Positions 1 to 8,588 of a DNA stretch of 64,000 bases are shown here, piece after piece; position 1 is the first letter of the stretch; each line of letters starts with the position of its first letter. This stretch comes from Klenkia taihuensis (GTDB taxonomy: Bacteria; Actinomycetota; Actinomycetes; Mycobacteriales; Geodermatophilaceae), in assembly GCF_900112525.1 (NCBI RefSeq), contig NZ_FOMD01000003.1:434001-498000 (forward strand), read 5' to 3'. A program made the position numbers and the translations under genes. The notes beneath the pieces were generated by a model. That model made no database searches, was not told the DNA's origin, and saw nothing but the letters and a program-made list of their open reading frames with translations.

Positions 1-82
1 CACCGAGGGCTACCCGGAGCCGGCCCTCACCCCGGACGTCGTGACGCCCGTGCCGGCGCCCGCGGACGGCTACGAGGACTGA
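1..82 (+). CDS. C-terminal fragment of an unidentified protein
   Basis: An open frame enters from the left edge (frame beginning at base 2) and stops with TGA at 80-82. The visible 26 residues are proline-, alanine- and acid-rich and end in GYED. They look like a disordered tail and give no domain information. The stop lies inside the 3' end of the convergent MFS gene, so the two genes overlap by 13 bp. Function cannot be assigned from this fragment. Confidence 0.5.
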   Translation, partial: TEGYPEPALTPDVVTPVPAPADGYED

Positions 83-1290
83 GCCGCAGCGGTCCGGACC
101 CGGCGGGGGAGCAGCCAGGCCGCGACGGCCGCGGGCAGCCCGAGCGCGGCGAGCAGCAGCAGGGTCGGCCGCGGCTGGCCCCCGGCGACCTCGACGGCCA
201 GCACCAGGACGACGCCCCCGGCGTTGCCGGCCAGCAGCAGCAGGCTGGTCGCCCGGGCCGCCCGGTCGGCGCCGACGTGCAGCTCGGCCCACTCCAGGGC
301 GACCGGCAGGCCGGCCAGCAGCACGAACCCGACCAGGGGCAGCACCCCGAGCAGCACCGGGCCCGCGGCCGCGGCCGGCAGCGCCCCGGCCAGCCCGAAG
401 CCGGCGACGGCGGCGAGCGCCGCGGCCAGCAGCACGCCCCGGCGGCGGTCCCGGCCGGCCGCCCAGGCGGGCAGCACGGCGGCCCCGGCGATCCCGGCGA
501 CGGTCATCCCGGCGATCAGCGGGCCCGCGGTGCCCGGCCGCCCGAGCGCGTCGAGCACCGGGTCCAGCCAGGTCGCGACGGCGTTGAAGACCCCGACGCC
601 GACGAACAGCACGACGCCCAGCAGCACCAGCACGCGGTCCCGGCCCCACCGGGCGGGCGCGGCGGCCGCGGCGGCGGGGACCGAGCGGGGCGCGACCCGC
701 AGCAGCAGCACCACGACCGCGGCGCCGACGACCGCGACGGCGGCCGCCTCGGCCCGCAGGAACCCACCCAGGCCCACCGCGCCCACCACCGGTCCGGCCA
801 CCAGCGCGGCGACCAGGATGCCGACGAACTGGGCGGCGCTGGCCGCCGAGATGGCCGCGGTGCGCCCGGCCGGGGCGGTGTAGCGGACCGCGACGACGGT
901 GGTGGCGCCCAGCACCAGCGGCTGGCCCAGCGACAGGACCAGCTGCCCGGCCAGCACGACGGCGTAGGAGTCCACCGCGGTCGCCCGGACCAGCGCCCCG
1001 GCGACGGTCAGCGCCGCCCCGGCGGCCAGCGCGGGCACCAGCGAGCGCTCGAGCCACCGGCCGGCGGGCAGGGCCAGCAGGACGAAGGCGAACGGGTTGA
1101 CCGCGGCCAGGACGGCGACCGCGCCGGCGCCCACGCCCAGGGCGCGCGCGGACTCGTCGGTGACGGGGGAGAAGGTCAGCCAGAGCACCTGGGTGGCCGC
1201 GACCAGCGCGCAGAAGGCGGCCAGCAGGGCGCGGGCGCCGGCCGTCGTCCGGCTCGGGACGTCTGCGACCACCGGGGGAGCGTGACCCAC
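70..1290 (-). CDS. MFS transporter
   Basis: About 400 residues, almost entirely hydrophobic helices of about 20 residues separated by short Arg-rich loops. This is the 12-helix pattern of a major facilitator permease acting as a proton-coupled exporter or importer in the cytoplasmic membrane. A conserved-type PAGRWLER loop follows helix 2 and PAGRTAAIS lies in the middle of the protein. The substrate cannot be read from the sequence. The outermost start is GTG at 1290. However, a promoter-like TTGACC-N17-CACGCT (1307 to 1279) would start transcription at about 1272, where there is an in-frame GTG (VVADVPSR), so the real protein may begin there as a leaderless product. The 3' end overlaps the convergent gene at the window edge. 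Confidence 0.85.
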   Translation of the reverse strand: MGHAPPVVADVPSRTTAGARALLAAFCALVAATQVLWLTFSPVTDESARALGVGAGAVAVLAAVNPFAFVLLALPAGRWLERSLVPALAAGAALTVAGALVRATAVDSYAVVLAGQLVLSLGQPLVLGATTVVAVRYTAPAGRTAAISAASAAQFVGILVAALVAGPVVGAVGLGGFLRAEAAAVAVVGAAVVVLLLRVAPRSVPAAAAAAPARWGRDRVLVLLGVVLFVGVGVFNAVATWLDPVLDALGRPGTAGPLIAGMTVAGIAGAAVLPAWAAGRDRRRGVLLAAALAAVAGFGLAGALPAAAAGPVLLGVLPLVGFVLLAGLPVALEWAELHVGADRAARATSLLLLAGNAGGVVLVLAVEVAGGQPRPTLLLLAALGLPAAVAAWLLPRRVRTAAAQSS

Positions 1291-1307
1291 CCGACCTTCT
1301 GGGTCAA
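1279..1307 (-). promoter_or_regulatory. Predicted promoter of the MFS gene
   Basis: On the minus strand TTGACC (1307-1302) is followed after exactly 17 bp by CACGCT (1284-1279). An in-frame GTG codon lies 6 nt further on at 1272. The -35 is good and the -10 weak. If real, the start at 1290 cannot be used and the transcript is leaderless. Confidence 0.35.
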
Positions 1308-1329
1308 GCGTCCTGGTCGCGCGTCCCGC

Positions 1330-2181
1330 TCAGACCTCGACGACCTCGAAGGTCCGGCTCGGTGCGACGAACTCCTCCTGCGCGGCCACCGTCAGGATCT
1401 CCCGGCTGCCCGCCTCGGCGGTCATCCGCAGCAGTCCGAACACCGAGGACGCCGCCGCCCCGAGCGCGGTGGCCGCCGACCCCGAGGACATCCAGTGCGC
1501 CAGGAACAGCGCCGCGATCGCGTCACCGGCGCCGTTGACCGACAGGCCCAGCTCCGGGGTGCGCACCCGCCACGCCCGGCCGCCCTCGGCGGCGAGCAGG
1601 TCGACGGCGTCCTCGGGGGTGTCCTCGACGTCCAGGCTGGTCACCAGCACCACCCGCGGGCCGGTGGCCTGGAGCGCGGCGACGGCGTCGCGCACCTCGG
1701 CCAGCGTCCGCGTCCCCCGGCCGGTGAGCAGGTCGAGCTCGAAGTGGTTGGGGGTGACGACGTCGGCGGCGGGCACCGCGACGTCGCGCATGAACTCCGC
1801 GATGCCCGGGCGCACGAACACGCCGCGGCCGACGTCCCCGATCACCGGGTCGCAGCAGTACACCGCCGACGGGTTGGCCTCCCGGACCCGGGCGACGGTG
1901 CCGACGACGGCGTGGCCGATGTCGGCCGAGCCCAGGTAGCCCGACAGCACCGCGTCGCAGCTGCCCAGCACGCCGCGCGCGGCGATGCCGTCCACGACCT
2001 CGTCCACGGCCTGGCCGTCGAAGACCCGGCCGGTCCAGGAGCCGTAGCCGGTGTGGTTGGAGAACTGCACCGTGTGCACCGGCCAGACCTCGTGGCCCAG
2101 GCGCTGCAGCGGGAAGACCGCCGACGCGTTGCCGACGTGCCCGTAGGCCACGTGGGACTGGATCGAGAGCACGTTCGCCAC
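1330..2181 (-). CDS. pdxY: Pyridoxal kinase PdxY
   Basis: 283 residues, normal length for PdxY. The N-terminus [17 protein letters not shown] is the family's substrate-binding start. A hydrophobic core with PVIGD-type loops follows, and near the C-terminus [10 protein letters not shown] carries the ribokinase-superfamily anion hole and catalytic Asp. The enzyme phosphorylates pyridoxal with ATP in the B6 salvage pathway in the cytosol. It starts with GTG. A TAGGGT box (2195-2190) lies 8 nt before the start, which suggests a leaderless transcript; no Shine-Dalgarno sequence is visible. The gene is followed by the MFS gene on the same strand after 39 bp. No operon partner related to B6 is visible. 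Confidence 0.93.
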   Translation of the reverse strand: MANVLSIQSHVAYGHVGNASAVFPLQRLGHEVWPVHTVQFSNHTGYGSWTGRVFDGQAVDEVVDGIAARGVLGSCDAVLSGYLGSADIGHAVVGTVARVREANPSAVYCCDPVIGDVGRGVFVRPGIAEFMRDVAVPAADVVTPNHFELDLLTGRGTRTLAEVRDAVAALQATGPRVVLVTSLDVEDTPEDAVDLLAAEGGRAWRVRTPELGLSVNGAGDAIAALFLAHWMSSGSAATALGAAASSVFGLLRMTAEAGSREILTVAAQEEFVAPSRTFEVVEV

Positions 2182-2196
2182 GGCGGGCGACCCTAC

Positions 2197-2802
2197 TCAG
2201 CCGCTGCGCACCGCCGTCACGACCAGGTTGTCGGTGTAGCTGCGGGCGCCGGCGTCGAAGGCGCCCGTGCAGGTGATCAGCCGCAGCACGTCCTGCGTCG
2301 TGGCGCCGAAGACCGCCGCGGTGGGGAAGGTGTCCTTCGCGACCTGCTCGGTGCCGGTGACCGTGTAGGTGGCGGTCGAGCCGTCGGCGACGGTGAGGTC
2401 CACGACGTCGCCCGGGGCCAGCGCGCGGAGGTCGTAGAACACCGCCGGGCCGGCCGTGGAGTCGACGTGGCCCATCAGCACCGTCGGGCCGCGGGCGCCG
2501 GGCCGGCCACCGGGGGCGAACCAGCCGACGTCGTCGAAGTCGGTGGGCACCTCGGCGGTGCCGTCCCCGGCGACCCCGAGCCCGATCAGCTCCTGCCGCA
2601 CGCCGAGGGCGGGGATGGACACCGCGGTCGGCTCCGGGACGGCGGCCGGGTCCAGTGCGGACGTCGGCGGTGCGGGTGGCGTCGTCCCGGCGGGGGAGGG
2701 CGCCGGGGGTGCGGCCGCGGGCTCCGCCGCTCCGCCGCAGGCCGTCAGCGCCAGCGCGGCACCGGCGGCCAGCGCGAGGCGACGGAGCCCGCGGGACCTC
2801 AC
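2197..2802 (-). CDS. Class F sortase, probable lipoprotein
   Basis: 201 residues. The N-terminus RRLALAAGAALALTACGG is a signal peptide ending in a lipobox (LTAC), followed by a Pro/Ala-rich spacer. The catalytic domain has the sortase set: His in VLMGHVDS, Cys in LRLITCTGAF, and Arg in the segment before SYTDNLVV. Class F sortases are transpeptidases of high-GC Gram-positives that attach surface proteins at the outer face of the membrane. The gene begins with GTG overlapping the stop of the CHRD gene (GTGA), so the two are co-translated. The partner CHRD protein ends in a sorting-signal-like tail and is the obvious substrate candidate. The lipobox in place of a plain membrane anchor is unusual. 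Confidence 0.85.
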   Translation of the reverse strand: MRSRGLRRLALAAGAALALTACGGAAEPAAAPPAPSPAGTTPPAPPTSALDPAAVPEPTAVSIPALGVRQELIGLGVAGDGTAEVPTDFDDVGWFAPGGRPGARGPTVLMGHVDSTAGPAVFYDLRALAPGDVVDLTVADGSTATYTVTGTEQVAKDTFPTAAVFGATTQDVLRLITCTGAFDAGARSYTDNLVVTAVRSG

Positions 2803-3521
2803 TGCTGGGTCGCCCGGCGGCGCAGGGCGACCGCGCCGGTCCCGGCCAGCAGGGCTGCGCCGCCGACCACGCCCACGACGGTCCCCGTGGACCCGTCCTG
2901 GGCGGCGTTGGCCGACGCGCCGCCGGCACCGGTCTCCACCCCGCCGACCGGGATCTCGGTCAGCTGGCCGCGGACCGCCCCGGCGGCGTAGGCGGCGGTG
3001 TGGGTGTCGGTGAAGAACGCCGACGGGTCGGCCTCGATCTGGTCGAGGGTGAAGCCCTGGCCGGTGTCGGTGCCCTCGGGGGCCAGGCCGGTGGTGAAGG
3101 GCCCCTGCAGGCAGCCGGAGCTGACCAGGGTGCCGCTGCCGTCGTCCTCCGGGTTCGGGAACGCGATCCGCGGCGGCCCGGCCTGGCCGGCGTCGCCCTG
3201 GTGGATGTGCGTGGCCGTCTTGGCCGGCGACTGGTAGGGCGGGGTGACGCCGGTCAGGCGGATGTCGTAGCAGATGACCTCGGTGTCGGAGTTGATCCGG
3301 TAGGTGAACGTGCCGCTCGCGCCGGGCTCGCCGGGGGTGGCCACCCCGTCGTTGTTGACCACCATGTCGGGGGTGGCCATCGCGGTGAAGGCGCTGGTGA
3401 AGGTGGCCGGCTCGGGCACCTCGGTCTCGGCGGCGGCGGGGCCGACGGCGGTCAGCGCGAGGGCGCCGGCCGCGCCGGTGACGACGGCGGTGCGCAGGAG
3501 GGCGGTGCGGGTGCGGGACAT
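2799..3521 (-). CDS. Secreted CHRD-domain surface protein
   Basis: 240 residues. The ATG at 3521 has GGAG 8 nt upstream, and the ECF-type promoter at 3587-3561 lies just before it, which rules out the longer frame. Domain order: signal peptide (about 1-32, ending AVGPAAAE), CHRD beta-sandwich domain (about 38-190, with THIHQGDAG and RGQLTEIP typical of the family), a short linker, then DGSTG followed by about 20 hydrophobic residues and RRR. The tail has the layout of a cell-wall sorting signal without the usual LPxTG. CHRD domains are extracellular; their role is unknown. The neighbouring sortase gene overlaps by 4 bp. Confidence 0.85.
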   Translation of the reverse strand: MSRTRTALLRTAVVTGAAGALALTAVGPAAAETEVPEPATFTSAFTAMATPDMVVNNDGVATPGEPGASGTFTYRINSDTEVICYDIRLTGVTPPYQSPAKTATHIHQGDAGQAGPPRIAFPNPEDDGSGTLVSSGCLQGPFTTGLAPEGTDTGQGFTLDQIEADPSAFFTDTHTAAYAAGAVRGQLTEIPVGGVETGAGGASANAAQDGSTGTVVGVVGGAALLAGTGAVALRRRATQQ

Positions 3522-3560
3522 CGTCGGGCTCCAGTGCTCGGGGTCGCTGTCCCCGGGGCA

Positions 3561-3587
3561 TACGGCGCCCGACCCGGCCGCGTTCAC
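3561..3587 (-). promoter_or_regulatory. ECF sigma-type promoter of the CHRD-sortase operon
   Basis: The minus strand reads GTGAACG (3587-3581), 16 bp, CGTA (3564-3561). The same two boxes with the same 16-bp spacing stand upstream of the ECF sigma gene at 4881-4855, and much of the spacer is shared too. The CHRD ATG is 40 bp downstream. This is the pattern of an autoregulated ECF sigma factor and its target operon. Confidence 0.7.
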
Positions 3588-3588
3588 C

Positions 3589-4254
3589 TCACAGCGAGGA
3601 CGTCAGCACCACCGCGCCGGAGCTGTCGAGCACCGCGAAGGACGCCGCGTCCTCCCGGAGCACCGAGCTGTTGAGGTTGCACACCATCTCCGCCTCCCCG
3701 GTGCCCAGGAACTCCCCGGCGGGCACGACCCGGCCGTCGTCCTCGGTGACCTGGGCCCGGTAGACCTCGCCGGGGGTGAAGCCGGCACCGTGCAGCTGCA
3801 CCTCCATGCCCCAGGTGTGCGGGACGACGTCGGCGCTGGCCTCCACCTGCGGCACCGCGACCTGCACGGCCACCGGCTCCAGCGGCGGCGGCTCCGGCAC
3901 CGGGCGGACCAGCCAGCCGACGCCGAACCCGGCCGCGGCGATCCCGGCGGCCGCCGCGGCGGCCACCCACCGGCGCCGCCGCAGGGGGACCACGGCGGCC
4001 CGGCCGGCTGTCTGCTCGGCGGCGATGCCGGCCAGCACCCGGTCACCCAACCCGGCCGGCGGCGCGGGGACGTCGTCGAGCCGGTCGGGATCGGCCAGGG
4101 CCAGCCGGTCGCGCAGCGGGGCGAGGGCGGCCAGCTCGGCGCGGCAGTCGGCGCAGCCGTCCAGGTGTGCGCAGAGCGCGGCCCGCTCGGCCGGCGTGCC
4201 GTGGCCGAGCGCGTAGACCCCCAGCTGCTCACGGAGCTCGCGGTGCGTGCTCAC
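3589..4254 (-). CDS. Anti-sigma factor with zinc-finger motif
   Basis: 221 residues. The N-terminal cytoplasmic part has the ZAS signature H-x3-C-x2-C (H30, C34, C37 in HLDGCADC) that binds zinc and holds an ECF sigma factor inactive. A single membrane helix follows at about residues 98-117. The rest is extracytoplasmic with a proline-rich stalk and a beta-rich domain (HGAGFTPGEVY) that may sense the envelope or be attacked by a protease. The gene starts with GTG overlapping the stop of the sigma gene by 4 bp, the usual coupling that keeps sigma and anti-sigma equimolar. The downstream CHRD gene is separated from it by its own promoter. Confidence 0.9.
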   Translation of the reverse strand: MSTHRELREQLGVYALGHGTPAERAALCAHLDGCADCRAELAALAPLRDRLALADPDRLDDVPAPPAGLGDRVLAGIAAEQTAGRAAVVPLRRRRWVAAAAAAGIAAAGFGVGWLVRPVPEPPPLEPVAVQVAVPQVEASADVVPHTWGMEVQLHGAGFTPGEVYRAQVTEDDGRVVPAGEFLGTGEAEMVCNLNSSVLREDAASFAVLDSSGAVVLTSSL

Positions 4255-4820
4255 GGCTCCACCCCCATCTCCTCCAGTGCCAGCCGCAGCGCCTTGAGCC
4301 CGTAGAAGACCCGGCTGCGCAGTGTGCCCACCGGGATGCCGAGCTCGGCGGCCACCTCGCCGTGCGGGCGGCCGCGCAGGTGGGTCTGCACGATGGCCGT
4401 GCGGTGGTCGGGGCCCAGCCGGGCCAGCGCCTCCTCGACGACCCAGGCGTCCACCACGCGCTCGTCCAGGCCGGCGTCGACCGGCACGTCGGCGCCGGCG
4501 TCGTCGGTCAGCGCCCGCTGCCAGGGCCGGACGGCGAAGCGGCGGGCCTCGTCGACCACCACGTTGCGGGCGATCGCGAACAGCCAGGTGCGCAGGCCGG
4601 CGAGCTGCGGGTCGTAGGAGTCCGCGGCCCGCCAGGCGCGCAGGAAGACCTCCTGGACGACGTCCTGCGCGGCGCCCTCGTCGCCGAGCTGGCGCAGCGC
4701 GAACCGGTAGAGCTCGGCCCCGTGCGCGGCGTACGCGGCGCGGGCGTCGAAGGTCTCGACCGGATCCGGTGCCCGGCGTCGCAGGGCGGTGAGCCGGCCA
4801 CCCGTGCGTCCCGCGGTCAT
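4251..4820 (-). CDS. ECF RNA polymerase sigma factor
   Basis: 189 residues, the usual ECF size. Region 2 lies at about 28-95: AELYRFALRQLGDEGAAQDV followed by VQEVFLRAW for core binding and -10 recognition. Region 4 lies at about 135-185: LGPDHRTAIVQTHLRGRPHG, then EVAAELGIPVGTLRSRVFYG, a helix-turn-helix for the -35. Lengths and motifs are complete. The ATG at 4820 has GGAGGGAGG upstream. Its own promoter at 4881-4855 matches the one before the CHRD-sortase operon. It resembles SigK/SigL-type ECF factors paired with a membrane zinc-finger anti-sigma; the exact ECF group cannot be settled by eye. Confidence 0.93.
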   Translation of the reverse strand: MTAGRTGGRLTALRRRAPDPVETFDARAAYAAHGAELYRFALRQLGDEGAAQDVVQEVFLRAWRAADSYDPQLAGLRTWLFAIARNVVVDEARRFAVRPWQRALTDDAGADVPVDAGLDERVVDAWVVEEALARLGPDHRTAIVQTHLRGRPHGEVAAELGIPVGTLRSRVFYGLKALRLALEEMGVEP

Positions 4821-4854
4821 GGCCGCCTCCCTCCGTCGTGGTGCCCGGAGGGGG

Positions 4855-4881
4855 TACGGCGCCGGACCGGCCGGCGTTCAC
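4855..4881 (-). promoter_or_regulatory. Autoregulated ECF promoter of the sigma/anti-sigma operon
   Basis: The minus strand reads GTGAACG (4881-4875), 16 bp, CGTA (4858-4855), 34 bp before the sigma ATG. It is the twin of 3587-3561. Self-activation is usual for ECF factors with an overlapping anti-sigma gene. Confidence 0.7.
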
Positions 4882-4981
4882 CGCGGCGGACAGGTCGTGC
4901 ACGGCCCGGCGGTGCACCGCTGTACCCGACCGCGGTCACGGCTGGGTCACGATCCGGACGTGCACTGCCGATATCCGGGGC

Positions 4982-5287
4982 ATGAGCGCTCCAGCAGCCT
5001 CCGTCGGGCACCCGGGCCGGTGCCCGCTGTGGTCCGACCCCGCGCACCAGGCCGCGATCACGGCGGCGTACGACTCCCTGTGCCAGGCCCTGACCGGGCC
5101 GATCGCCCCGCTCCGCCTCGTCGGCGGCCGCGGCTCGACGGCACCCCTCGCCCACCGCGTCCGCGAGCTGGGCCGGCTGGCCCGGGCCAGCGCCCAACCC
5201 GAGCGCGCCGCCCTGCTGCGCTGGGGCGCGCTGCCCGTCGCCGTCCGGCACGACCTGCTCGCAGGCTGGTACGGCCGCGCCGCCTAG
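4982..5287 (+). CDS. Small hypothetical protein
   Basis: 101 residues, ATG at 4982. Soluble, Leu/Ala/Arg-rich and mostly helical by eye, with one N-terminal Cys (GRCPLW) and one internal Cys (DSLCQAL). I recognise no family. It is transcribed divergently from the ECF sigma gene. No Shine-Dalgarno sequence is visible, but CGATAT (4969-4974) sits 7 nt before the ATG, consistent with a leaderless transcript. Third codon positions are strongly G/C, as in the neighbouring genes, so I take it as real. Confidence 0.6.
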   Translation: MSAPAASVGHPGRCPLWSDPAHQAAITAAYDSLCQALTGPIAPLRLVGGRGSTAPLAHRVRELGRLARASAQPERAALLRWGALPVAVRHDLLAGWYGRAA

Positions 5288-5302
5288 CGACACGCTGGGA
5301 CG

Positions 5303-5353
5303 CCCCCTCGCAGGGCACCGCGGCGGGCGCAGCACGTCGTGGGGGCGAGGGGG
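5303..5353. terminator. Possible bidirectional terminator
   Basis: CCCCCTCGC (5303-5311) and its exact complement GCGAGGGGG (5345-5353) flank a 33-nt GC-rich loop between two convergent genes that stop at 5287 and 5361. The long loop and lack of a clear U-tract make this tentative. Confidence 0.3.
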
Positions 5354-5360
5354 TCCTTCC

Positions 5361-7046
5361 TCAGGCGTCGATGACCACCGGGATGATCATCGGGCTGCGC
5401 CGGCCGTTGCGGTGCGCCCACTGGGCCACCGCCCGGGTGATCAGCTGCTCGAGCTGCAGTGCGCCGCCCACGCCCTCCTCGGCCGCCTTGGCCAGCGCCT
5501 TCTCGATCAGCGGGACGACGCCGTCGAAGGTGCCCTCGTCGTGCACGAACCCGCGGGCCAGGAAGTCCGGCGGCTCGGCCAGCAGGCCGGTGTCGGCGTC
5601 GACGATGGCCACCACCGTGATGACACCCTCCTCGGCGAGGTTGCGCCGGTCCTTCAGCGAGGCCTCGGTCGCCCCGCCCACGGTCGCGCCGTCGACGTAG
5701 ACGTTGCCCGCGCTCACCTTGCCGGTGACCCGCACCTTGCCGCCGACGAGGTCGACGACCTGGCCGTCCTCGGCCAGCACGACCCCGCGCGGGTGCACGC
5801 CGGTCTTCACCGCCAGCTCGCCGTTGGCCTTCAGGTGGCGCCACTCGCCGTGCACCGGCATGACGTTGCGCGGCTTGACGACGTTGTAGCAGTAGACGAG
5901 CTCGCCGGCGCTGGCGTGGCCGGACACGTGCACCTTGGCGTTGCCCTTGTGCACGACGTTCGCGCCCCACCGGGTGAGCTCGTTGATGATCCGGTAGATG
6001 GCGTTCTCGTTGCCCGGGATCAGCGAGCTGGCCATCAGGACCGTGTCGCCCTCGGAGATGCGGATGACGTGGTCGCGGTTGGCCATCCGGGACAGCGCGG
6101 CCATCGGCTCGCCCTGCGACCCGGTGCAGATGACGCAGACCTGGTCGGGCGGGAGCTTGTCCATCTGCTTGAGGTCGACGACCAGGCCCTGCGGCACGTC
6201 GAGGTAGCCCAGCTCGCGGGCGATGCCCATGTTCCGGACCATCGAGCGGCCCACGAAGGCGACCTTGCGGCCGTGCGCGTGCGCGGCGTTGAGCACCTGC
6301 TGGATGCGGTGCACGTGGCTGGCGAAGCTGGACACGATGACCCGCTTGGGGGCGGTGCGGAACACCGTCTCGATGGCCGGCACCAGGTCGCCCTCGCTCA
6401 GGGTGAAGCCGGGCACCTCGGCGTTGGTGGAGTCGGTGAGGAAGAGGTCCACGCCCTCCTCGCCGAGGCGGGCGAAGCCGCGCAGGTCGGTGATCCGCCG
6501 GTCGAGGGGGAACTGGTCCATCTTGAAGTCGCCGGTGTGCAGCACCAGCCCGGCCTTCGTGCGGATGGCCACGGCGAGGGCGTCGGGGATGGAGTGGTTG
6601 ACGGCGAGGAACTCGGTCTCGAAGGGGCCGAAGGGCACCCGCTCGCCCTCGGTGACCTCGCGCAGCACCGGCTTGATCTTGTGCTCCTCCAGCTTGGCCG
6701 AGATGAAGGCCAGGGTGAGCCGGGAGCCGACCAGCGGGATGTCGCGGCGCTCGCGCAGCAGGTAGGGCACGCCGCCGATGTGGTCCTCGTGGCCGTGGGT
6801 GAGCACGATGGCCACGACGTCGTCCAGGCGGTCCCGGATCGAGGTGAAGTCGGGGAGGATCACGTCGACCCCGGGCTGGTGCTCCTCGGGGAACAGCACG
6901 CCGCAGTCGACGACCAGCAGCTTGCCCTCGTGCTCGAAGACGGTCATGTTGCGGCCGATCTCGCCGAGCCCGCCGAGCGCGACGATCCGCAGGCCCCCCT
7001 CCGGGAGGGGCGGCGGGGTCTTCAGCTCGGGGTGCGTGCGGCTCAT
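5361..7046 (-). CDS. rnj: Ribonuclease J
   Basis: 561 residues, full length. Metallo-beta-lactamase motifs: [11 protein letters not shown] (zinc ligands), DCGVLFPEE near the N-terminus, HTGDFKMD and [11 protein letters not shown]; the beta-CASP part follows with [28 protein letters not shown] and the late SGHASAGEL histidine. This enzyme combines 5'-3' exonuclease and endonuclease activity and matures rRNA and mRNA. The ATG at 7046 is preceded by TAGCGT with 7 nt between, so the transcript is probably leaderless; an in-frame start 24 bp upstream is less likely. In many actinobacteria dapA lies next to rnj, but not here. Confidence 0.96.
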   Translation of the reverse strand: MSRTHPELKTPPPLPEGGLRIVALGGLGEIGRNMTVFEHEGKLLVVDCGVLFPEEHQPGVDVILPDFTSIRDRLDDVVAIVLTHGHEDHIGGVPYLLRERRDIPLVGSRLTLAFISAKLEEHKIKPVLREVTEGERVPFGPFETEFLAVNHSIPDALAVAIRTKAGLVLHTGDFKMDQFPLDRRITDLRGFARLGEEGVDLFLTDSTNAEVPGFTLSEGDLVPAIETVFRTAPKRVIVSSFASHVHRIQQVLNAAHAHGRKVAFVGRSMVRNMGIARELGYLDVPQGLVVDLKQMDKLPPDQVCVICTGSQGEPMAALSRMANRDHVIRISEGDTVLMASSLIPGNENAIYRIINELTRWGANVVHKGNAKVHVSGHASAGELVYCYNVVKPRNVMPVHGEWRHLKANGELAVKTGVHPRGVVLAEDGQVVDLVGGKVRVTGKVSAGNVYVDGATVGGATEASLKDRRNLAEEGVITVVAIVDADTGLLAEPPDFLARGFVHDEGTFDGVVPLIEKALAKAAEEGVGGALQLEQLITRAVAQWAHRNGRRSPMIIPVVIDA

Positions 7047-7082
7047 GGGCACCACGCTACGGCCACCCACCGACGACCCCGG

Positions 7083-7289
7083 TCAGCGGCGGCGCCGCCA
7101 CTGGGCCCGGCCGGCGGCCACGGCCTCGTCGACCGCGCCGAGCAGGGCGATCGCCACGTCCGGGCTGCGGTCGGCCAGCGGGCCCAGCACCGGGGTCAGC
7201 AGCGCCCAGCGGACGTCCTCCCACGCGACGGGGTCGTGGGGCCCCTGACGCGCGGGACGGGGCGCGACGGGGGACAGTGGCCTGGTCAC
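7083..7289 (-). CDS. Small hypothetical protein upstream of RNase J
   Basis: 68 residues from GTG at 7289. The sequence is a short Pro/Arg-rich start followed by an amphipathic helical stretch ([20 protein letters not shown]) and a basic tail RAQWRRRR. Codons after the first 20 residues follow the G/C-third-position habit of the region, which supports coding. It ends 36 bp before the RNase J start on the same strand. No family recognised. The start is uncertain because the frame stays open further upstream. Confidence 0.45.
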   Translation of the reverse strand: MTRPLSPVAPRPARQGPHDPVAWEDVRWALLTPVLGPLADRSPDVAIALLGAVDEAVAAGRAQWRRRR

Positions 7290-7455
7290 GGGGGGCGCGG
7301 TGCCCGCCCGGGTGTGCGTCGGGTCGGAGCCGGGTGTGCAGAGGGTGAAGACCCGAGGTCGGACAGGTGCCGCCTCACCCGTGCGGGGCAGACCGGACTC
7401 CCCGGTGCCGCCTGTCGGGGGTCCCGGGGCGCACGGGTCGCTACGGTCATCCCCG

Positions 7456-8520
7456 ATGAGCACCGGTCCGGACCCGGAGCACCCGGGCGGCCAGGACACC
7501 GCGGACACCCGCGGTGCGGTCGCGCGGTGGTGGCGCCCGGCCCTCGGCGGGGTGCTGGCGGTCGGCACGGTGGTGCTGCTGGCGGTCTTCTGGCAGTCGG
7601 TGGTCGGCTGGTTCCGCACCCTGTCGGGCACCGACCTGCGCTGGGCGGTCGCCGCGGTCGCGGTGCAGCTGCTGTCCATGCAGTGCCTGGTCTGGCAGCA
7701 GCAGCTGCTGCTGCGCGCCGGCGGCGGCACGGCCCCGACCGGCAGCCTGACCGCCACCGTCTACGGCGGCAACGCCATCTCCGTCGGCCTGCCGCTGGCC
7801 GGGTCGGCGGCCAGCGTCGCCTACGCCTTCCGCCGGATGCGCGACCTGGGCAACAGCGCGGCGCTGGTCAGCTGGGTGCTGGCGGTGTCCGGCGTGTGCT
7901 CGACCGTGGCGCTGGCCGCGGTGGTCGCGGTGAGCGCGTCGGCCACCAGCAGCCCCTTCGGCGCCGCGGTCGCCTCGATCGCGTCGGTCGCCGCCGTCGT
8001 CCCGGTGCTCACGCTGCTGGCCGTCACCCGCAGCCCCGAGGCCAAGGACCTCGTGGTCAAGCTGCTGGCCGCCGTCCTCTCGCCGCTGTCCCGCTGGTTC
8101 CGGGTGCTGCGGCCGGCGGTCGTCGGCCCGGCCGTCGACGACGCGCTGACCTCGCTCGGCTCGATCCGCCCGGGCTTCCGCAACGCCGCGCTGGCCGGGC
8201 TGCTGGCGGTGGCCAACTGGCTGCTGGACGCGCTGTGCCTGCTGCTGGCGGTGTACGCGGTCGGCGCGCAGCTGTCGCTGCGGGGCGCGGTGCTGGCCTT
8301 CGCCGCGGGCGCGCTGGTCTCCTCCACCCGGTTGACCCCCGGCGGCATCGGCGTCGTCGAGGCCGCGGTGGCCTCCGCGCTGGTCGCGGCCGGTCTGCCC
8401 GCCGCGCAGGCGGTGCCCGCGGTGGTCGTCTACCGGCTCGCCAGCCTCTACCTCCTCGCCGCGATCGGCGCGCTGTGCCTGGTGCTCGCGCCCCGGCCGG
8501 TGCACCCTCCGGAGGACTGA
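7456..8520 (+). CDS. LPG-synthase-like flippase-type membrane protein (UPF0104)
   Basis: 354 residues with about eight hydrophobic helices, and motifs of the lysylphosphatidylglycerol synthase membrane domain family (UPF0104): [20 protein letters not shown] in the middle and [20 protein letters not shown], with the PGGiGvvE signature, near the C-terminus. It lacks the C-terminal aminoacyl-transferase domain of MprF, so it is the membrane (flippase-like) half alone. Its lipid substrate is unknown. The start is ATG at 7456, with TACGGT (7442-7447) 8 nt before it, suggesting a leaderless transcript. It stands alone between RNase J and the cold-shock gene. Confidence 0.85.
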   Translation: MSTGPDPEHPGGQDTADTRGAVARWWRPALGGVLAVGTVVLLAVFWQSVVGWFRTLSGTDLRWAVAAVAVQLLSMQCLVWQQQLLLRAGGGTAPTGSLTATVYGGNAISVGLPLAGSAASVAYAFRRMRDLGNSAALVSWVLAVSGVCSTVALAAVVAVSASATSSPFGAAVASIASVAAVVPVLTLLAVTRSPEAKDLVVKLLAAVLSPLSRWFRVLRPAVVGPAVDDALTSLGSIRPGFRNAALAGLLAVANWLLDALCLLLAVYAVGAQLSLRGAVLAFAAGALVSSTRLTPGGIGVVEAAVASALVAAGLPAAQAVPAVVVYRLASLYLLAAIGALCLVLAPRPVHPPED

Positions 8521-8588
8521 GCACGGCAGGTGGGACGCTGGAGCACGGCACACCGGTGCCACGGAGCAGCAGGAAGCAGGAGCAGGGC

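Noticed and set aside
277-2991. A 904-codon open frame on the plus strand across the MFS, pdxY and sortase genes
   Set aside because: It is antisense to three recognisable proteins, its translation is Gly/Arg/Gln-rich without domains, and such open shadow frames are expected at this GC content.
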